Part shown: piece after piece, positions 15,066 to 21,346 of the stretch
Numbering within the stretch: the stretch's first letter is position 1
Layout: the number at the start of each line of letters is the position of its first letter
Origin: Megasphaera sp. AM44-1BH
GTDB taxonomy: Bacteria; Bacillota; Negativicutes; Veillonellales; Megasphaeraceae
Direction: 5' to 3'
Assembly: GCF_003467125.1 (NCBI RefSeq)
Contig: NZ_QSFA01000024.1
Location: forward strand, 1 to 26,686
DNA: 26,686 nt
The notes under the pieces: model-generated
Told to the model about the DNA's origin: nothing
The model's database searches: none
Seen by the model: the letters and a program-made list of their open reading frames with translations, nothing else
Made by a program: the position numbers and the translations under genes

Positions 15066-15425
15066 ATGCCAAGAAGACCGCGGACACCGTGTAAGTATCC
15101 GGGATGCCCGAGGCTGGTGCCATATGGAAGAAAATATTGTGATGAACATGAACATCGGTGCCAGGGCGAACGGAAAAACGCCATGCTGCGTGGCTATGGA
15201 CGGGAATGGCAGAAAGCCAGGAAGTTCTTTCTGAAACGTCATCCCTGGTGCATCCGCTGCAAAGAGAAAGGACGGCTGGTCCCGGCAACCGTCGTGGATC
15301 ATATCAAGCCGCATCGTGGCGACCCGGATTTGTTCTGGGATGAGAAGAACTGGCAGCCCTTGTGCAAGAGCTGCCATGACCATAAGACGATGACCGAAGA
15401 CCGGGACATCGAGTACAAGTACTGA
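15066..15425 (+). CDS. HNH endonuclease (phage packaging type)
   Basis: A 119-aa HNH endonuclease of the kind found next to P27-type terminase genes. The start MPRRPRTPCKYPGC, with a Cys-rich N-terminal knuckle, is typical, and I choose ATG 15066 with GGAG at 15053-15056. The HNH core is VVDHIKPHRGDPDLFWDEKNWQPLCKSCHDHKT, with the metal-binding Cys pairs CIRC and CKSC. Such proteins help the terminase cut cohesive ends. Unusually, terS is not the next gene here: an accessory cassette of about 5 kb intervenes. Confidence 0.92.
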   Translation: MPRRPRTPCKYPGCPRLVPYGRKYCDEHEHRCQGERKNAMLRGYGREWQKARKFFLKRHPWCIRCKEKGRLVPATVVDHIKPHRGDPDLFWDEKNWQPLCKSCHDHKTMTEDRDIEYKY

Positions 15426-15432
15426 AAAGCAA

Positions 15433-15530
15433 GCGGGGCGGGGGGATATCAATCTCTGCAGCCCTTCCGTCCATGACCGCTGCCCCCTCAAATGGGAAAA
15501 AACGCGAAATTCATAAGGGGGGATATAAGG
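15433..15530 (+). other. G-rich conserved region, candidate cos/packaging site
   Basis: Directly after HNH are G-rich runs (15435-15445), a matching C-rich run with flanking GACCGC (15475-15487) and a second G-run ahead of GGATATAAGG (15517-15530). Bacillota phages with HNH-P27 terminase often carry a similar G-rich, C-rich stretch in the same place, where the cos site is expected. No gene is visible. The cos role is inferred from position and look only. Confidence 0.4.
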
Positions 15531-15554
15531 ACGGTCTTCAACCGAATATCAAGC

Positions 15555-15584
15555 AGCTCCAGGCTTCTGGCCCGGGGCTTTTTT
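15555..15584 (+). terminator. Probable terminator before HTH gene
   Basis: AGCTCC (15555-15560) can pair GGGGCT (15574-15579) with one G-U, or CCAG (15559-15562) with CTGG (15567-15570), then T6 at 15579-15584. It is less clean than the others but stands ahead of the next gene. Confidence 0.5.
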
Positions 15585-15608
15585 ATTGCCAGGGAGAAGG
15601 GAACCTTC

Positions 15609-15848
15609 ATGAATGACTGCCAGCGCAGGCAGATTGAAGCCATGCGGAAACAGGGGATGGGATACAAGGCCATCGCCCGGGAAACGAAGCTGTCACGGGA
15701 CAGCGTACGGAATTATTGCCGCTGGCATCATCTGAACGGATACGGAGCCGCCATCGCTGCGGCATCCAGAAAGGAAACAGTGTATGAAGACATCGGATAT
15801 GGAATGGAAAGTCCTGCCCATCGGGCAGCTGAAGCCTGCGGCATATAA
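15609..15848 (+). CDS. Small helix-turn-helix protein, 79 aa
   Basis: Starts at ATG 15609 after AGGGAGAAGGG (7-nt spacing). Residues 1-45 (QIEAMRKQGMGYKAIARETK, then LSRDSVRNYC) form a resolvase/sigma-like helix-turn-helix. Longer relatives I know of continue into a Cys-rich zinc domain; here the last 30 residues are unlike it and run into the start of the methylase gene, so the protein may be a shortened form. The 65-bp overlap with the methylase suggests translational coupling. Function: DNA binding likely, target unknown. Confidence 0.6.
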   Translation: MNDCQRRQIEAMRKQGMGYKAIARETKLSRDSVRNYCRWHHLNGYGAAIAAASRKETVYEDIGYGMESPAHRAAEACGI

Positions 15849-17022
15849 CCCCAGGAAGCAGCTGAAGCCCGGTGACAAGGAATACGAAAAAATCAAGAAT
15901 TCCATCCAGGAGTTCGGTTATGTAGACCCCATCATCGTCAACTATGACATGACCGTCATCGGCGGGCATCAGCGCCTGACTGTGCTGAAAGAACTGGGCT
16001 ATGAAGAAGTCCAGTGTGTGGTCGTCCATATCGAAGACGAACACAAGGTCAAGGCACTCAATATCGCGCTCAATAAAATCACCGGCGCCTGGAACGAACA
16101 GCTCCTGGCCGACCTCATCGTGGATTTGCAGAGCGTCGATTTCAATGTAGACCTGACGGGCTTCGAGGCGCCGGAAGTGGAACAGCTCTTTTCCAAAGTC
16201 CACAACAAGAAGGTGAAAGAAGATGACTTCGATGTGGACGGGGAACTGGAGAAGCCGACTTTTTCCCAAGCTGGTGACATCTGGCTTCTGGGGGAACACC
16301 GCGTCATCTGCGGCGATGCCATGCTACCGGAAAACTACACACGGCTGATGGACGGGAAGAAAGCCAATCTGGTGTTGACGGATCCTCCGTACAATGTGGA
16401 TGTGGAAGAAACAGCGGGGAAAATCAAGAACGACAATATGCCGGACGATAAATTCTATCAGTTCCTGTTCAGCGCTTTCGTCAACATGGAGCAGAACATG
16501 GAACAGGATGCATCTATCTATGTGTTCCACGCCGATACGCAGGGGCTGAACTTCCGCAAGGCCTTCAAGGACGCAGGCTTCTACCTGTCCGGTTGCTGCA
16601 TCTGGAAGAAGAACGCCCTGGTCCTGGGCCGCAGTCCGTACCAGTGGCAGCACGAACCGTGCCTGTTCGGCTGGAAGCTAAACGGGAAACACCAGTGGTA
16701 TTCCGACCGCAAGCAGACAACCATCTGGGAATATGACCGGCCGAAAGCCAGCAAGGAACATCCGACCATGAAGCCCGTGGCGCTCATGGCCTATCCTATA
16801 CAGAACTCGTCCATGAGCCACTGCATCGTCCTGGACCCGTTCCTCGGATCCGGCTCCACGCTCATGGCCTGCCAGCAGACGGACCGCATCTGTTATGGCA
16901 TCGAGCTGGACGAGAAGTTCGTCGATGTCATCGTGAAGCGGTATATCAGCGAGTGCGGGAGTGAAGGCGTGTTTGTACTGCGTGGGAATGAGAAAATTAC
17001 TTATGATAAAGTGCAAGAATGA
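15784..17022 (+). CDS. ParB-N-domain DNA adenine/cytosine-N4 methyltransferase
   Basis: A 412-aa fusion. Residues about 8-110 are a ParB/sulfiredoxin-like domain (PAAYNPRKQ, then VIGGHQRLTVLKELG). An N6-adenine/N4-cytosine methyltransferase follows, with motif IV DPPYNVD near residue 200 and motif I, DPFLGSGST, near residue 351; this order marks a beta-class enzyme. Such phage methylases modify phage DNA against host restriction or mark packaging and origin sites. No partner restriction enzyme is seen. It starts inside the HTH gene and ends just before the first copy of the repeated accessory promoter. Confidence 0.92.
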   Translation: MKTSDMEWKVLPIGQLKPAAYNPRKQLKPGDKEYEKIKNSIQEFGYVDPIIVNYDMTVIGGHQRLTVLKELGYEEVQCVVVHIEDEHKVKALNIALNKITGAWNEQLLADLIVDLQSVDFNVDLTGFEAPEVEQLFSKVHNKKVKEDDFDVDGELEKPTFSQAGDIWLLGEHRVICGDAMLPENYTRLMDGKKANLVLTDPPYNVDVEETAGKIKNDNMPDDKFYQFLFSAFVNMEQNMEQDASIYVFHADTQGLNFRKAFKDAGFYLSGCCIWKKNALVLGRSPYQWQHEPCLFGWKLNGKHQWYSDRKQTTIWEYDRPKASKEHPTMKPVALMAYPIQNSSMSHCIVLDPFLGSGSTLMACQQTDRICYGIELDEKFVDVIVKRYISECGSEGVFVLRGNEKITYDKVQE

Positions 17023-17073
17023 CTTGCTATTATCGGCGTTCAGAGTGATATATGTACTAGCAAAACAAGGAGG
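17021..17073 (+). promoter_or_regulatory. Accessory-module promoter, copy 1
   Basis: TTGCTA (17024-17029), a 17-bp spacer and GATATA (17047-17052). This is the most diverged of five copies, differing mostly in the spacer. It drives the 281-aa gene, whose ribosome site AAGGAGG lies at 17067-17073. Confidence 0.7.
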
Positions 17074-17083
17074 TACATAGACC

Positions 17084-17929
17084 GTGACAATCCAGACGAA
17101 CCTGAACGACCGCAAGGAACTGGCCAGACAGCTGATTCCCTTCAACCATAATGAAAAGCTCCGCTACACCGGGACGCCGGCCTTTGCCTACGAAGGGCAG
17201 GGCTTCCGCATCCTTCGCAGCGGCGATATCGAATGCGATGATGAAAAGACAGAAGCCGCCATCACGGCGTTCCTGCAGGAAGCAGGCATCCTTCCGCAGC
17301 CAGAACCGGCAGAAGAATCGGCATCCGAAATGCCGCAAGAAATGCCAGAAATGGATGCAATGCCGCAGACGGCAATGGAGCCGGACAGGATGGAAATCAA
17401 GGTCCCCATTGATGGCATGGACGGGACGCAGCTCCGCAACCTGGTCTTCATGCTCCATGCCCAGCAGCACCTGCTGAACCGGGCTGCAGGGCATGACAAC
17501 ATCCGTGTGCCGGACAGGCTGGTGAAAGACCTGAAAGAAGAATCAGGTACAGACAGGACATCCTTCTTTGCCATCTATCAGAACTACGGAAAGGAAGGGC
17601 AGGGGTTCCTGATTGCCGCAGATACGGTGACATTCTATTTGGTTGCGACAGGCAACGCCATGAAGAACCGTGCTTTGATTGAACTGACGGCCTTCATGGT
17701 CGGCGCGGCGAAAAAGGCGAAACGAATTAATCCCGTCACCCGGAAACCGGAGAATGAGAAATACTATCTGCGGATGTGGCTCCTGCGCATCGGCATGGGA
17801 ACGAAAGCCAGTCACGAATCGCGCATGGCCCTGCTGAAAGGCCTGAACGGATGGAGTGCTTTCCGCACAGAAGCGGACGCCAAAGCCCACGCTGAACGGC
17901 AGAAGGAACGCCGGCATCTGAACCTGTAA
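17084..17929 (+). CDS. Unknown protein sharing the amidoligase C-terminal module
   Basis: A 281-aa protein starting at GTG 17084 with AAGGAGG at 17067-17073. The N-terminal 90 residues are unrecognised; residues about 70-105 are a Glu/Pro/Met-rich linker. The last 50 or so residues (KPENEKYYLRMWLLRIGMGT, then SRMALLKGLNGWSAF) match the end of the next gene's amidoligase (NEKYAFRCWMLRLGLIGDEF, then HFLKHLTGN). The shared tail and adjacency suggest a common partner, an oligomerisation surface or a substrate-companion role in the same modification pathway. I know no function for the whole protein. Confidence 0.7.
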   Translation: MTIQTNLNDRKELARQLIPFNHNEKLRYTGTPAFAYEGQGFRILRSGDIECDDEKTEAAITAFLQEAGILPQPEPAEESASEMPQEMPEMDAMPQTAMEPDRMEIKVPIDGMDGTQLRNLVFMLHAQQHLLNRAAGHDNIRVPDRLVKDLKEESGTDRTSFFAIYQNYGKEGQGFLIAADTVTFYLVATGNAMKNRALIELTAFMVGAAKKAKRINPVTRKPENEKYYLRMWLLRIGMGTKASHESRMALLKGLNGWSAFRTEADAKAHAERQKERRHLNL

Positions 17930-17963
17930 ACTTTCAATTTAATTCATAATTATTCTCAATATG

Positions 17964-17994
17964 ACTTGCTATTGTGTGCCTTTAGAGTGATATA
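17964..17994 (+). promoter_or_regulatory. Accessory-module promoter, copy 2
   Basis: TTGCTA (17966-17971), a 17-bp spacer and GATATA (17989-17994). It is almost identical to copies 3-5 and lies ahead of the amidoligase gene. Confidence 0.75.
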
Positions 17995-18036
17995 TAGTGT
18001 ACCGAAAGAACACACGCACACATAGAAAGGACAGAG

Positions 18037-18921
18037 ATGATTATGAAAACACTGCACTTTGGAATCGAAATGGAAATGACAGGGATTACGAGAAGCCGGG
18101 CCGCCAGCCTCATGGCCCGCTTCTTCGGGACGGAATGTCGGCACGAAGGCGGAGCCTACGATACCTACACTGCAAGGGATGAACAGGGACGGAAATGGAA
18201 AGCCATGAACGACTCCAGCCTGGTTCCCCAGAAGAAGGTGAACGGAAACATTACAGATGCTTCCAGCTTCTACCGCACGGAAGTGGTCAGTCCCATCCTT
18301 TCCTACGAAGACATCCCGAAGCTGCAGGAACTGGTGCGGACGCTTCGCAAGGCCGGAGCTTTTGCCAACAAGTCCTGCGGCATCCACATCCATGTCGGGG
18401 CCGAACAGTTCACGGCAAAGACCCTGCGGAACCTGGTGAACATTATGGCGAGCAAGGAAGACATGATTTACCGCGCTCTCCAGATCAACCCCTCGCGGGA
18501 AAGCCGGTACTGCCGGAAGACGAACACCGCTTTCCTGAAGGATCTCAACCGGAAAAAGCCGGTCACCCTGGACGGCATCGCTGAACTCTGGTATCAGGAA
18601 GCGCCTTATGGACGGAATCATCATTACAACAGCACCCGCTACCACGGGCTGAACCTGCACGCCACCTTCACCAAGGGAACCGTCGAATTCCGGCTTTTCA
18701 ACGGGACGCTTCACGCCGGGGAAATCAAGGCATACATCCAGTTCTGCCTGGCTGTCGCCCATCAGGCCCTCACGCAGAAGAAGGCCTCGGCACGGAAGAC
18801 CGAGACGGATAATGAGAAATACGCCTTCCGGTGCTGGATGCTCCGGCTCGGACTCATCGGCGACGAATTCAAGACCTGCCGCCTCCACTTCCTCAAACAC
18901 CTCACGGGCAATTCCGCATAG
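18037..18921 (+). CDS. Phage amidoligase (Amidoligase_2, GS/ATP-grasp-like)
   Basis: A 294-aa Amidoligase_2 enzyme, expected to form amide bonds using ATP through a glutamine-synthetase-like fold. FGIEMEMTG near residue 7 supplies the metal-binding Glu residues. SCGIHIHVGAEQF near residue 110 and VEFRLFNGTLHAGEIKAYIQF near residue 215 complete the family pattern. These occur in phages with a GGCT-type gene next door, as here, and are thought to build or trim peptide tags on proteins or small metabolites. The ATG at 18037 has AAAGG at 18026-18030. It has its own promoter (copy 2). The substrate is unknown. Confidence 0.9.
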   Translation: MIMKTLHFGIEMEMTGITRSRAASLMARFFGTECRHEGGAYDTYTARDEQGRKWKAMNDSSLVPQKKVNGNITDASSFYRTEVVSPILSYEDIPKLQELVRTLRKAGAFANKSCGIHIHVGAEQFTAKTLRNLVNIMASKEDMIYRALQINPSRESRYCRKTNTAFLKDLNRKKPVTLDGIAELWYQEAPYGRNHHYNSTRYHGLNLHATFTKGTVEFRLFNGTLHAGEIKAYIQFCLAVAHQALTQKKASARKTETDNEKYAFRCWMLRLGLIGDEFKTCRLHFLKHLTGNSA

Positions 18922-18954
18922 CGCAATGCCGCCGCTTGAAGGAGATAGCCTTCC

Positions 18955-18999
18955 GGGCAGCTTCGGCTGCCCTTGGGGAGGTAGAAGGGCATTCCCTTC
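18955..18999 (+). repeat. Two strong hairpins in the amidoligase-GGCT gap
   Basis: GGGCAGC/GCTGCCC (18955-18961 and 18966-18972) closes a TTCG loop, and GAAGGG/CCCTTC (18984-18989 and 18994-18999) closes a CATT loop. There is no T-run after either. They may slow, protect or process the transcript between the two coupled genes. Confidence 0.55.
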
Positions 19000-19015
19000 A
19001 GAAAGGATGAGAGCG

Positions 19016-19624
19016 ATGAAACAAAGAATCTACATTGCCTATGGCAGCAACATGAGTGAAGTGCAGATGGCGCAGCGGTGTCCCGATGCCACCCTTGCGG
19101 GGACAGGACGGGTAAATGGATATGAACTTCTCTTCAAAGGTTCCCTGACAGGATGTTACGCCACTATCGAGAAGAAGGCAGATGCCTTCGTGCCGGTCGT
19201 CCTCTGGCGCATTTCCGAGGCAGACGAACGGAGACTTGATGCATACGAAGGCTTTCCACGGTTCTATTACAAAAAAGAAGTGAAAGTGGAAACCGCTGAC
19301 GGCACAATCCGCGGGCTGGTGTATATCATGCACGAAGATCGGCACTTCGGCATCCCGGAAGCATGGTATTACCAGAACATGGAGCGGGATTATCGCAAGT
19401 TCGGCTTCGACCTGTCCGTCCTGCGGTTGGGGCTACAGAACAGCCGGGCAAGGACGAAAGGCGCACGGGTGCGGCTGATTTCCATGGACGATGTGCAGGC
19501 GCCGCCTGCAGGTACCGAAGGCACGGTCCAGTACGTCGATGATGCCGGAACCATCCACGTGCAGTGGGACACGGGCGGCAGCCTCGGACTGGTACCCGGC
19601 GCCGATGAATGGGAATTTGTTTAA
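19016..19624 (+). CDS. Gamma-glutamylcyclotransferase-DUF4314 fusion
   Basis: A 202-aa fusion. Residues 1-about 130 are an AIG2/gamma-glutamylcyclotransferase-like domain: IYIAYGSNMSE near residue 5 is the substrate-binding YGSN loop, and LDAYEGFPRFYYKK carries the likely catalytic Glu. The C-terminus (RLISMDDVQAPPAGTEGTV, then HVQWDTGGSLGLVPGADEWE) is DUF4314, a phage domain usually found alone. The cyclotransferase would cleave gamma-linked amide products, matching the upstream amidoligase as the reverse arm of one pathway. I take ATG 19016 with AAAGGA at 19002-19007; ATG 19007 is too near the site. Confidence 0.9.
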   Translation: MKQRIYIAYGSNMSEVQMAQRCPDATLAGTGRVNGYELLFKGSLTGCYATIEKKADAFVPVVLWRISEADERRLDAYEGFPRFYYKKEVKVETADGTIRGLVYIMHEDRHFGIPEAWYYQNMERDYRKFGFDLSVLRLGLQNSRARTKGARVRLISMDDVQAPPAGTEGTVQYVDDAGTIHVQWDTGGSLGLVPGADEWEFV

Positions 19625-19625
19625 T

Positions 19626-19742
19626 AAAATGCATAAATAACAGAAAAAATGACTTGCTATTATGTGCCTTTAGAGTGATATATATACATGACAAAGGGGA
19701 CAAGCCCCAAAGAAAAAAGCGCATGAAAGCGAGGAAAAAACG
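19626..19742 (+). promoter_or_regulatory. Promoter and leader repeat, copy A
   Basis: Promoter copy 3 has TTGCTA (19654-19659), a 17-bp spacer and GATATA (19677-19682). The leader that follows (GGGG/CCCC hairpin at about 19696-19708, then GAGG 19731-19734) is shared with repeats at 19969 and 20461. The unit is about 110 bp long and ends just before the ATG. Confidence 0.8.
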
Positions 19743-19922
19743 ATGAGAACAATCATTACACTGGATGGAAAGAAAATCAGCAAAAAAGCAGCCTGCGAAA
19801 TGTTTGGAAAGGAAGACATGGACAAACGGATACGGGAAGCCAAAGAAGTCTTTTTCGAAGACCCAAATGAAGAAAGCAGCTGGTGGATGGGAAGCGGGAT
19901 GCTGACCATTGAGTTTCGGTAA
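19743..19922 (+). CDS. Small phage protein, 59 aa
   Basis: Starts at ATG 19743 with GAGG at 19731-19734. The sequence begins MRTIITLDGKKISKKAACEM and has an acidic, Trp-containing C-terminus. It is too short for domain assignment, but the opening resembles small proteins in other Bacillota phage accessory modules. It is bracketed by a repeated promoter-leader unit and a terminator, so it is a self-contained moron-like unit. Confidence 0.75.
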   Translation: MRTIITLDGKKISKKAACEMFGKEDMDKRIREAKEVFFEDPNEESSWWMGSGMLTIEFR

Positions 19923-19937
19923 ACTTCCGAACAATAA

Positions 19938-19960
19938 GGGGCCGATAGCAGGCCTCTTTT
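19938..19960 (+). terminator. Terminator after the 59-aa gene
   Basis: GGGGCC (19938-19943) pairs GGCCTC (19951-19956) with one G-U pair around a 7-nt loop, followed by T4. Confidence 0.7.
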
Positions 19961-19968
19961 CTCGTAGA

Positions 19969-20082
19969 AAAATGCATAAATAATCGAAAAATGACTTGCT
20001 ATTATGTGTCTTTAGAGTGATATATATACATGACGAAGGGGGAAGCCCCAAAGAACAAGCACATGAAAGCGAGGAATTTACC
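19969..20082 (+). promoter_or_regulatory. Promoter and leader repeat, copy B
   Basis: Promoter copy 4 has TTGCTA (19996-20001), a 17-bp spacer and GATATA (20019-20024), followed by the conserved GGGG/CCCC hairpin leader and GAGG at 20071-20074. It is nearly identical to copies A and C. Confidence 0.8.
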
Positions 20083-20412
20083 ATGACAAACATTTACGCA
20101 CTCCGTAACCATTTCGAACTCCACGAATACAAGACAGCAATTACAAGAGCTGATTTCGAAGCCCATTTCAAAGCCACGAAGGAAAAGGTGACCTTCACTT
20201 TTGGAGGCTGGGATGGCAAAAGCTATCACGGTGAAAGCCGCACCGCAAGGGTTTACCGGACAGATATAAAAGGCTACGAAGATGTCAGGTTTATCAAAGT
20301 GGGGAAAGGGCTTCATTACATCGAGGATGCTCTCCCGATTCTTGAAGAAGCGACCGGGGAAACTCACCCGAGTGCCGAATGGCTGGTCGATGTCCTGAAA
20401 AGCGCACGATAA
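20083..20412 (+). CDS. Small phage protein, 109 aa
   Basis: Starts at ATG 20083 with GAGG at 20071-20074; an open frame from TTG 19996 is just the promoter read in frame. The body is a mixed alpha/beta protein with FGGWDGKSYHGESRTARVYR in the middle and an Asp/Glu-rich C-terminal helix. No family is recognised. It is its own unit with promoter copy 4 and a terminator-like hairpin after it. Confidence 0.72.
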   Translation: MTNIYALRNHFELHEYKTAITRADFEAHFKATKEKVTFTFGGWDGKSYHGESRTARVYRTDIKGYEDVRFIKVGKGLHYIEDALPILEEATGETHPSAEWLVDVLKSAR

Positions 20413-20426
20413 GGAAAAACTGAAGA

Positions 20427-20452
20427 CGGGGCCGAAAGGCCCTGTTCCTTGT
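20427..20452 (+). terminator. Terminator-like hairpin after the 109-aa gene
   Basis: CGGGGCC (20427-20433) pairs GGCCCTG (20438-20444) with a GAAA loop, then a T-rich but broken tract. It mirrors the terminator at 19938-19960 in sequence. Confidence 0.6.
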
Positions 20453-20460
20453 TATGAAAT

Positions 20461-20574
20461 AAAATACATAAATATTCGAAAAATGGCTTGCTATTATGTG
20501 CCTTTAGAGTGATATATATACATGACAAAGGGGAAAGCCCCAAAGAAAAAGCACACGAAAGCGAGGAAGCTGCG
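20461..20574 (+). promoter_or_regulatory. Promoter and leader repeat, copy C
   Basis: Promoter copy 5 has TTGCTA (20488-20493), a 17-bp spacer and GATATA (20511-20516). It is followed by the GGGG/CCCC hairpin leader and GAGG at 20563-20566. Confidence 0.8.
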
Positions 20575-20769
20575 ATGACAAAATTTGAAAAAGACTACTA
20601 TGAAATGCTGAAGGGAGCAGGGCGGTATATCCTGAAAAAACGGATGGAAGAAATCAAGGAACTGAAGAAAGAACAGCGGTCCTGCAAGAACCGTTTCCGG
20701 TTCCAGTGCATCTGCCAGACTCTCAGCCGGTTGGAATGGGAATACGAAGCCCTCGAAGGACTTTACTAG
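20575..20769 (+). CDS. Small charged coiled-coil protein, 64 aa
   Basis: Starts at ATG 20575 with GAGG at 20563-20566. The body is Lys/Glu-rich and mostly helical (MKFEKDYYEMLKGAGRYILK-like start, then an RFRFQCICQTLSRLEWEYEA C-terminus). No family is recognised. It is the third member of the promoter-leader repeat series and the last gene before the packaging genes. Confidence 0.7.
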   Translation: MTKFEKDYYEMLKGAGRYILKKRMEEIKELKKEQRSCKNRFRFQCICQTLSRLEWEYEALEGLY

Positions 20770-20798
20770 TGCATCTGGTATTTTCTTGCAGAAAAATA

Positions 20799-20826
20799 AG
20801 AGGAGACCGCAGTTGCGGTCTTCTCT
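20799..20826 (+). repeat. Long hairpin without T-run
   Basis: Arms 20799-20811 and 20814-20826 pair over 13 positions with one G-U. No clear T-run follows. It may act with the terminator 8 nt downstream. Confidence 0.6.
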
Positions 20827-20833
20827 GTCGTAC

Positions 20834-20855
20834 AGCCCGTAAGGGCTTTTTTTTT
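20834..20855 (+). terminator. Intrinsic terminator before terS
   Basis: AGCCC (20834-20838) pairs GGGCT (20843-20847) around GTAA, followed by a T9 run. It ends the accessory cassette just ahead of the small terminase, so terS transcription needs readthrough or a promoter not identified here. Confidence 0.82.
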
Positions 20856-20870
20856 GGGAGGTGAGTGCCA

Positions 20871-21341
20871 TTGGCTGTACGAGGAAGGAAACCGAAACCG
20901 ACAGCACTCAAGGTGCTGGAAGGAAATCCCGGCCATCGCCCGCTCAACAAAAAAGAACCGCTGCCTAAGGGACGGCTGCCCCGCTGTCCGGACTGGCTGG
21001 AAGACGATGCCAAGAAGGAATGGAAACGCCTGGGAAAAGTCCTCGCGGAGATGGGGATGCTGACCAATCTGGATATGATGGCCTTTGCCGGATACTGCCA
21101 GGCATACGCCCGGTGGAAAGGGGCCGAAGAGTTCATCACCCAGCATGGGGATATGGTGCGGACGCCGAACGGATACCTGCAGCAGGTGCCTCAGGTGTCC
21201 ATCGCCCAGACGAACCTCAAAATCATGCTGAAGTTCTGTGAGCAGTTCGGCCTGACTCCGTCTGCCCGGAGCCGCATGATCGGGGAAGAAAACGGGGCAG
21301 AAACAGAAACGGATGAAATGGAACTGCTGCTAAGGGGGTGA
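20871..21341 (+). CDS. terS: Phage terminase small subunit, P27 family
   Basis: A 156-aa P27-type small terminase, which binds the packaging site and feeds DNA to the large subunit. The start GRKPKPTALKVLEGNPGHRP is the P27 signature. I choose TTG 20871 (7 nt after GGGAGGTG) rather than GTG 20865, which is only 3 nt away, because family members begin MAVRGRKP. Residues about 40-80 (CPDWLEDDAKKEWKRLGKVL) form the DNA-binding helical part. It overlaps the terL region by a few bases. Confidence 0.92.
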   Translation: MAVRGRKPKPTALKVLEGNPGHRPLNKKEPLPKGRLPRCPDWLEDDAKKEWKRLGKVLAEMGMLTNLDMMAFAGYCQAYARWKGAEEFITQHGDMVRTPNGYLQQVPQVSIAQTNLKIMLKFCEQFGLTPSARSRMIGEENGAETETDEMELLLRG

Positions 21342-21346
21342 CAAGT

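Noticed and set aside
18812..19015. An upstream extension of the GGCT reading frame to 18812
   Set aside because: It overlaps the amidoligase and crosses the hairpins; the YGSN domain and a ribosome site both fit ATG 19016.
19996..20082. Extra N-terminal residues on the 109-aa gene starting at TTG 19996
   Set aside because: These codons are the promoter and leader repeat read in frame; the same happens ahead of the 64-aa gene at 20488.
17018..20520. The repeated promoter elements as CRISPR-like repeats
   Set aside because: The intervals contain genes of different lengths, and each copy fits a -35/-10 layout with a following ribosome site; spacer-repeat periodicity is absent.
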